Shown piece after piece: positions 35,538-41,235 of a stretch of 41,235 nt of DNA. The stretch comes from Gammaproteobacteria bacterium (GTDB lineage: Bacteria; Pseudomonadota; Gammaproteobacteria; UBA9339). The position numbers and the translations under genes are program-made. Within the stretch, counting starts at the first letter, position 1; every line of letters starts with the position of its first letter. The stretch spans positions 1-41,235 of the forward strand of contig JAMCWR010000040.1 of assembly GCA_023480665.1 (NCBI GenBank), given 5' to 3'. The notes beneath the pieces are model-generated. The model saw nothing but the letters and a program-made list of their open reading frames with translations. It did no database searches and was not told the DNA's origin.

Positions 35538-38500
35538 TTAGTAATAAGTAAATGCATTTGGTTTTGTTACACTTTCATTAGCATTAGAAATTACCACGTC
35601 AACATTTCCACTAGAGTGAGCAGGAGTTTCTACAACAACTCTACCACGAGTTGCTGAAATTATTTTTGCAGCAACTCCGCCAAAAGTTACCTCTTTTGGC
35701 GGTTTGCGGAAATTGCTAAATGTTAACACAACACGCTCACCGCCTTCTGTTGAGCCTTTATTTATTGAGAAGTTAATAGGGCTCGGCAAAGAATCTTGAA
35801 CGATTTTTGCACCTGCGCTGTCCATAAACCCAGGATTTAAGAGTGGGTTATTTGCTGCTTTAAATGTAGCAACAACTGGAACGACAGGCTTCGCGACAAA
35901 ACTCGCCGCAATCGTGTGGTTAGTTGTTACATTGCTAAAAGTATAAGTATTAACTGCACCAACTGATGCCCCATCAACTAATACATCCTGAATATTATAG
36001 TTACTATTAGGCCTTATGATAAAAGTTATATTACTTCCATCATTTACTTGAACTATTCCAGAAGGGGAAATGGTGCCACCTGTCCCTGCCGTAGCAGTAA
36101 TAGGATGAGTTAAAACATAAGTATAAGCATTAGTTTTGACGCCAAACTGATGGTCTGGATTAGTTACTGTAACATTCACAATACCAACTGCATGTGCAGG
36201 TGTGTTACAGGTAATTAGCCCGGGGGTAACAACTTTCACATTGGTTGCTTCTGAAGTATCAAAAGTTACCTTAGCACCATCTACAAAATTGGCGCCACTA
36301 ATAGACACAGGAGTTCCGCCATTGAATGTGCCACTAACCGGGAATACTGATGCTACTGCTGGTGGTGCATCATAAGTATATCCTCCAATCAGTGTTCCTG
36401 ATTGTTGATCAGGATTGGTAACAACCACATCAACTTGACCATGAAGATGAGCTGATGTTACGCAACTGATTTGTATTGGAGAATCAACATGCACATTTGT
36501 CGCACTTGAGCCACCAAAACTTACTGTTGCTCCAGTAACAAAGTTTGCTCCACTAATGGTGACAGGAGTTCCTCCAGCAGCTGGTCCGTGCGATGGAGTA
36601 GCTAGGGTAACAATTGGAGCTGGATCGTAAGTATAGCCATTGTTTAGCGTCCCACTTTGTAAATCAGGATTAGTTACTACGACGTTAACTATACCAGCAT
36701 TATGCGCAGGGGAGAGGCATGTTAGTTGTGTCGGTGAAGTAACAACAACTTTAGTTGCAGCGACACCGCCAAAAGACACAGTTGCCCCGGAGACAAAATT
36801 TGTTCCGTTAACAGTTACGTTTGTTCCTCCGCTAGCTGGTCCATGCGATGGATCGGCTTTTGTTACTGTGGGCGCTGGATCATAAGTATAACCATTAGTT
36901 AATGTTGCTTTTTGGCCATCAATATTAGTGACGGTAACGTCTACTATTCCAGCAGGATGTTTTGGTGTAGTGCAAGTGATTTTAGTTTCAGAAATTATAA
37001 CTACGTTAGTCGCAGCTAAACTTCCAAAACTAACTTGTGTACCGCCACGGAAATTGGTTCCAGTAACAGTTACATTACTACCACCAATTGCTGGCCCATG
37101 ATTTGGATCAACAACACTTATTGTTGGAGCTGGTTCGTAGGTGAAAGCCTTAGGTGCAGTAAATGACTGCTGATCAGGATTTATTATTGTGACATCGACA
37201 GTCCCGGTTCCAGGTGGAGTAGTAAAGTCAACATCACCCGAAGATTCAAAGTGTATGTTAGTAGCAAGCTTGCCGCCAACTAATACTGTTGGTGATCCGC
37301 CGGTATTTGAGAAGTTTGCTCCTCTCATGTCTACGAAGGTACCTCCTTTTTCAGGACCAAAATTTGGCGATAATGCATCAATTCTTGGCGCGGGAATATA
37401 AGTAAACTTATCGTTTGCAGATATAGCACTTTCACCGCCAGGAGTAGTGACTCTAATGTCAATTGTACCTGTCCCTACAGGAGAGACGGCGGTTATTTGT
37501 GTTGCGCTATCTACGTTGAATGAAGTAGCAGAAGTTGTGCCAAATTTTACTGCGGTTGCTCCAGTAAAGTTAGATCCAGTTACTGTTACCGTAGTTTCGC
37601 CATGTTCAGGGCCAGATGTTGGACTAACTATAGTTACAGTTGGTGCTGGCACAAAAGTAAACTGTTTAGTATTAGAAGTTCCTCCAGGAGTTGTTACTGT
37701 TACATTAACAGTTCCAGTTCCACTTGTAGTGGTAAAAGTTATATGGGTTGCATCAACTATCGTAAAGCTAGGAGTTGTGCTGCCAAAGTGAACTGCTGTT
37801 GCACCAGTAAGCCCAGTACCAACAATTGTAACTAGGGTGCCGCCAGCTTCTGGACCAGAGGCTGGATTTAAACTTGTTATTGTCGGTATAGGTGCAAAAG
37901 TAAACTTATCTGCAGCAGAAGTTTCGCTTGTTCCTGCTGGATTAGTTACTGTTATGTCTACTGTACTAGCAGATTTTTGAGGAGAAATTGCTGTAATTTG
38001 TGTTTGACTATCAACCTGAAAAGATGCTGCATCAGTTGTACCAAATTTAACTGTTGAGACTGCAGTATAGTGGTCGCCAGTTATAATTACAGTGGTACCT
38101 CCAGCTGTTGGTCCAGCGTTTGGATTAACATTAGTTACAATCGGTTTAGTAACAGGGTTAAAGGTAAATTTATCCGCAGCAGAAGTTGCACTTGTACCAC
38201 CAACCGTAGTAACTGTAACGTCTACCGTGCTTGCTTTAACAGATGGAGAGGTAACTGTAATCTGAGTAGCACTATCAACAGTAAATTGAGTGGTGGTTGT
38301 GGTACCAAATGTTACAACACTTGCGCCGATAAAATTAGTTCCAGTTAGTTTAACTGAAGTACCTCCAGATTCTGGGCCCGATGTCGGACTAACTGCAGTT
38401 ACAGTTGGCGCTGGCACAAAAGTGAACTGTTTAGTATTAGAAGTTCCTCCAGGAGTTGTTACTGTTACATTAACAGTTCCAGTTCCACTTGTAGTGGTAA

Positions 38501-41235
38501 AAGTTATATGGGTTGCATCAACTATCGTAAAGCTAGGAGTTGTGCTGCCAAAGTGAACTGCTGTTGCACCAGTAAGCCCAGTACCAACAATTGTAACTAG
38601 GGTGCCGCCAGCTTCTGGACCAGAGGCTGGATTTAAACTTGTTATTGTCGGTATAGGTGCAAAAGTAAACTTATCTGCAGCAGAAGTTTCGCTTGTTCCT
38701 GCTGGATTAGTTACTGTTATGTCTACTGTACTAGCAGATTTTTGAGGAGAAATTGCTGTAATTTGTGTTTGACTATCAACCTGAAAAGATGCTGCATCAG
38801 TTGTACCAAATTTAACTGTTGAGACTGCAGTATAGTGGTCGCCAGTTATAATTACAGTGGTACCTCCAGCTGTTGGTCCAGCGTTTGGATTAACATTAGT
38901 TACAATCGGTTTAGTAACAGGGTTAAAGGTAAATTTATCCGCAGCAGAAGTTGCACTTGTACCACCAACCGTAGTAACTGTAACGTCTACCGTGCTTGCT
39001 TTAACAGATGGAGAGGTAACTGTAATCTGAGTAGCACTATCAACAGTAAATTGAGTGGTGGTTGTGGTACCAAATGTTACAACACTTGCGCCGATAAAAT
39101 TAGTTCCAGTTAGTTTAACTGAAGTACCTCCAGATTCTGGGCCCGATGTCGGACTAACTGCAGTTACAGTTGGCGCTGGCACAAAAGTGAACTGTTTAGT
39201 ATTAGAAGTTCCACCTGGAGTCGTTACTGATACGTCAACAATTCCAACCCCACTTGGAGTTTTAAAGGTTATGTGGGTTGCATCAACTATCGTAAAGCTA
39301 GTAAGAGTTGTGCTGCCAAAATGAACTGCTGTTGCACCTGCTAAATTAGTTCCTGTTGCTGTAACTGTAGTGTTTCCAGTTTCAGGACCAGTGGTTGGGC
39401 TTAAGCTTGTTATTGAAGGAAGCAGAAAGTAAGTAAACTGATCAGCAGAAGAGGTTGCACTTGTTCCTCCTCCGGTGGTGACTGTAACATCTACAGGTCC
39501 ACTACCAGATGGTGATACTGCTGTAATTTGCGTTGCACTATCAACGTTGAAAGAAGTTGCAGCAGTTGCACCAAATTTTACTGCAGTTGCTCCAGTAAAA
39601 TTAGTTCCAGTTATAATAACTTGAGTGCCGCCAGCTGTTGGTCCAGCATTAGGATCAACTTTAGTAACACTAGGCGCGGCTATATATGAAAAAGTTTTAG
39701 CGTTTGATGTCCCGCCTGACGTTGTAACAGTGACATCAACATCTCCAGGAGTTGCTGCTTGCGGCGTAATGCAATCAATTTCTGCTGCTGATGCAAAAGT
39801 ACACTGTCCTGAAGCGAACTTCAAAGTAGCAGATCCGATGTTTATTGTCGTACTAGGATCATTAACAAAACTCATACCGACAATATCAATATGTGTTCCT
39901 CCTGCAAGAGGACCAAATGTTGGACTGATACTGATAATGCCAGGTGTTAATAATTTAAATGTAGCATTAATAGTATGTTGGTTGCTTGTTACGTTATTAA
40001 ATGTGTAAATATAGGAACTTCCCGGTGTGAAACTAATTTCCGAGCCATCGACTTTAATGCTGCTAATTTGATAACCAACATTTGCTTCAATATCGAAGGC
40101 TTGGTTAGTGTTATAGTTTACTACTACATTTCCTGTTACTGGATCAATAGTTTTTCCTGGCGCAGTTATTTTTCCATTGGCTCCCCAAGTTGCTTTAATA
40201 TTTAATGGCGTATAGAAAAATTGATCATAGACACCATGCGCACTAGTTCCTGTTGGAGTAGTTATAACTATATCAGCTAGTGCTTTGTCACTAGCTGATG
40301 GCAATGTAGGTAGAGCTGGGGATACTACAGTAAGAGAACTATCAGAGTTAATTACAACCGAGGCTGCTGGGACTTGGACTGAACCAAAATCAAATGTAAC
40401 CGCACTTGTCCTCGCAAATCCAGTACCTTCAATATTGATAGTAGTGCCTCCTGTTACTGGTCCAGATATAGGATTTATCGCTTGAGTTATAACCGGAGCA
40501 TCACTTCCATAATAAGTGAATTTACTACCATTACTTGTGGGACTCGTACCATTATCAGTGACAACTTGCACATCAACTATGCCATTAGATTGCGCAGGAG
40601 TCACACAGGTAAGAGTATTGGTATCAACGACGTTAACAGATGTTGCCTGTTGTCCATTAAAATATACCGAAACCGGTCCATTAGCTGTAATAAAGTTGGT
40701 TCCTTTTACTGTAATTAAATCTCCCCCGGAGGTTGAACCAAAATCTGGGGTTAGCGAGGTCACAGTTGGTGCATTATCATTAGTAAAAGTAAAGGCATTT
40801 ACAAGTGTAACCGGCGTTTCTCCACTAATTGTTACATCAACTGGTCCCGCAGTAGTTACAATCGGAGTAAGGCAATCAATTGTTGCTCCATCAGCAGAAA
40901 TATTAACAATTTTTGCCTGTGCTTTACCAAAATATACTGTGGTAGTTTGCAGGAAGTTTTTGCCTGTAATTAGCACACGGTTTTCTGTAGCTTTATCTCC
41001 AGAGGTAGGAGCAATGCTATAAACACTGGGAGAGGTAGCTAAGTAATAAAAAGTATCATTATCGGTATGCAAACTAGTGCCAGTTGCAGTAACTAATTCA
41101 ATATCATAAGCACCAACATTGCTAAAGCCGGGAGGAGAAACCGCATAAATTTGTGTGCTATTATTTATAAAAAATGATGCTGCAGATCTAGATGATCCAG
41201 TGGCTCGTTCGACAAAATTAACACCTGGCATTATC
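35538..41235 (-). CDS. Giant IPT/TIG-repeat surface protein (N-terminus outside window)
   Basis: About 1,898 residues visible, open to the right edge; the Met near 41231 is inside a domain, not a start. It contains about 20 IPT/TIG immunoglobulin-like domains of roughly 85 residues, each with P.V..V.P..GP..GGT, GTNF, V.FG and a DV.VT..GTS close. Two inserts resemble divergent InlB B-repeat domains (near 39960-40200 and 35900-36110: NIKATWGANGKI..., ITATAGTGGTISPSG). No membrane anchor or sorting domain is seen at the C-terminus, which ends in an IPT domain (AFTYY). Such arrays are typically extracellular adhesins or matrix proteins; secretion route would depend on the missing N-terminus. Three domains are duplicated exactly at DNA level (37660-39212). 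Confidence 0.9.
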   Translation of the reverse strand, partial: IMPGVNFVERATGSSRSAASFFINNSTQIYAVSPPGFSNVGAYDIELVTATGTSLHTDNDTFYYLATSPSVYSIAPTSGDKATENRVLITGKNFLQTTTVYFGKAQAKIVNISADGATIDCLTPIVTTAGPVDVTISGETPVTLVNAFTFTNDNAPTVTSLTPDFGSTSGGDLITVKGTNFITANGPVSVYFNGQQATSVNVVDTNTLTCVTPAQSNGIVDVQVVTDNGTSPTSNGSKFTYYGSDAPVITQAINPISGPVTGGTTINIEGTGFARTSAVTFDFGSVQVPAASVVINSDSSLTVVSPALPTLPSASDKALADIVITTPTGTSAHGVYDQFFYTPLNIKATWGANGKITAPGKTIDPVTGNVVVNYNTNQAFDIEANVGYQISSIKVDGSEISFTPGSSYIYTFNNVTSNQHTINATFKLLTPGIISISPTFGPLAGGTHIDIVGMSFVNDPSTTINIGSATLKFASGQCTFASAAEIDCITPQAATPGDVDVTVTTSGGTSNAKTFSYIAAPSVTKVDPNAGPTAGGTQVIITGTNFTGATAVKFGATAATSFNVDSATQITAVSPSGSGPVDVTVTTGGGTSATSSADQFTYFLLPSITSLSPTTGPETGNTTVTATGTNLAGATAVHFGSTTLTSFTIVDATHITFKTPSGVGIVDVSVTTPGGTSNTKQFTFVPAPTVTAVSPTSGPESGGTSVKLTGTNFIGASVVTFGTTTTTQFTVDSATQITVTSPSVKASTVDVTVTTVGGTSATSAADKFTFNPVTKPIVTNVNPNAGPTAGGTTVIITGDHYTAVSTVKFGTTDAASFQVDSQTQITAISPQKSASTVDITVTNPAGTSETSAADKFTFAPIPTITSLNPASGPEAGGTLVTIVGTGLTGATAVHFGSTTPSFTIVDATHITFTTTSGTGTVNVTVTTPGGTSNTKQFTFVPAPTVTAVSPTSGPESGGTSVKLTGTNFIGASVVTFGTTTTTQFTVDSATQITVTSPSVKASTVDVTVTTVGGTSATSAADKFTFNPVTKPIVTNVNPNAGPTAGGTTVIITGDHYTAVSTVKFGTTDAASFQVDSQTQITAISPQKSASTVDITVTNPAGTSETSAADKFTFAPIPTITSLNPASGPEAGGTLVTIVGTGLTGATAVHFGSTTPSFTIVDATHITFTTTSGTGTVNVTVTTPGGTSNTKQFTFVPAPTVTIVSPTSGPEHGETTVTVTGSNFTGATAVKFGTTSATSFNVDSATQITAVSPVGTGTIDIRVTTPGGESAISANDKFTYIPAPRIDALSPNFGPEKGGTFVDMRGANFSNTGGSPTVLVGGKLATNIHFESSGDVDFTTPPGTGTVDVTIINPDQQSFTAPKAFTYEPAPTISVVDPNHGPAIGGSNVTVTGTNFRGGTQVSFGSLAATNVVIISETKITCTTPKHPAGIVDVTVTNIDGQKATLTNGYTYDPAPTVTKADPSHGPASGGTNVTVNGTNFVSGATVSFGGVAATKVVVTSPTQLTCLSPAHNAGIVNVVVTNPDLQSGTLNNGYTYDPAPIVTLATPSHGPAAGGTPVTISGANFVTGATVSFGGSSATNVHVDSPIQISCVTSAHLHGQVDVVVTNPDQQSGTLIGGYTYDAPPAVASVFPVSGTFNGGTPVSISGANFVDGAKVTFDTSEATNVKVVTPGLITCNTPAHAVGIVNVTVTNPDHQFGVKTNAYTYVLTHPITATAGTGGTISPSGIVQVNDGSNITFIIRPNSNYNIQDVLVDGASVGAVNTYTFSNVTTNHTIAASFVAKPVVPVVATFKAANNPLLNPGFMDSAGAKIVQDSLPSPINFSINKGSTEGGERVVLTFSNFRKPPKEVTFGGVAAKIISATRGRVVVETPAHSSGNVDVVISNANESVTKPNAFTYY
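37660..39212. repeat. 765-bp perfect tandem duplication inside the IPT/TIG gene
   Basis: Bases 37660-38447 and 38425-39212 appear identical at an offset of 765 bp; I compared most of this span and saw no difference. The period equals 255 codons, or three IPT domains, so frame is kept. Flanking copies diverge at once (A/G at 37659/38424; T/A at 38448/39213), indicating a recent duplication. Confidence 0.9.

Noticed and set aside
36640..41022. Many plus-strand ORFs opposite the IPT/TIG gene, some identical to each other
   Set aside because: They are antisense shadows of the repetitive minus-strand gene. Their identity follows from the 765-bp duplication, and they have no ribosome sites or domain content.

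Overview
The window is AT-rich chromosomal DNA from a gammaproteobacterium. Three gene sets point there: smc-zipA-ligA (zipA is a gammaproteobacterial division gene), the 3' end of purA followed by rnr, and yciB/yciO/scpA/scpB/rlmB. Several accessory proteins suggest a host-associated lineage, possibly Legionellales-like, though that placement is inference: a divergent Rab-like GTPase fused to membrane helices, a set of serine-rich four-helix membrane proteins, and a giant IPT/TIG surface protein. There is no rRNA, CRISPR array or phage module.

Layout: 1-1061 holds the purA tail, a tRNA-Leu(CAG) and a small lipoprotein. 1148-5750 holds rnr and an unusual nucleotidyltransferase/serine-rich/coiled-coil/membrane protein. 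5768-6821 is a REP-associated transposase (RAYT) inside its own palindromic repeats. 6880-13493 is smc, zipA and ligA. 13612-17669 has a beta-CASP nuclease, prmB, a small ORF, a FimV-C-terminal-domain membrane protein and a secreted protein, convergent with an MFS transporter (18006-19280). 19644-24105 is an array of four related, apparently undescribed genes. 24230-25451 is a second RAYT with a different palindrome family. 25514-32493 has yciB, yciO, a TPR-like membrane protein, an NCS2 purine permease, scpA, scpB and rlmB. 32501-35490 encodes another four-helix membrane protein and the Rab-like protein. 35538 to the right edge is a giant IPT/TIG protein on the minus strand.

The intergenic DNA is unusually rich in small mobile or palindromic elements. 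A roughly 95-bp unit with arms of the GGGCGGGTTT/AAACCCGCCC type occurs about a dozen times, often as tail-to-tail pairs. Its arms vary between copies but stay complementary within each copy. Two pairs sit inside larger non-autonomous elements with different terminal inverted repeats and direct repeats at their flanks. Many elements sit exactly at gene 3' ends and supply stop codons or the last few residues.

Functionally, smc, scpA and scpB encode the whole SMC-ScpAB condensin, split over two loci. zipA and yciB act at the division site or envelope. rnr, the beta-CASP protein, rlmB and prmB serve RNA turnover and ribosome modification. The most novel material is the four-helix family at 19644-24105 and 32501-34213, the Rab-like fusion at 34225-35490, and the chimera at 3324-5750.
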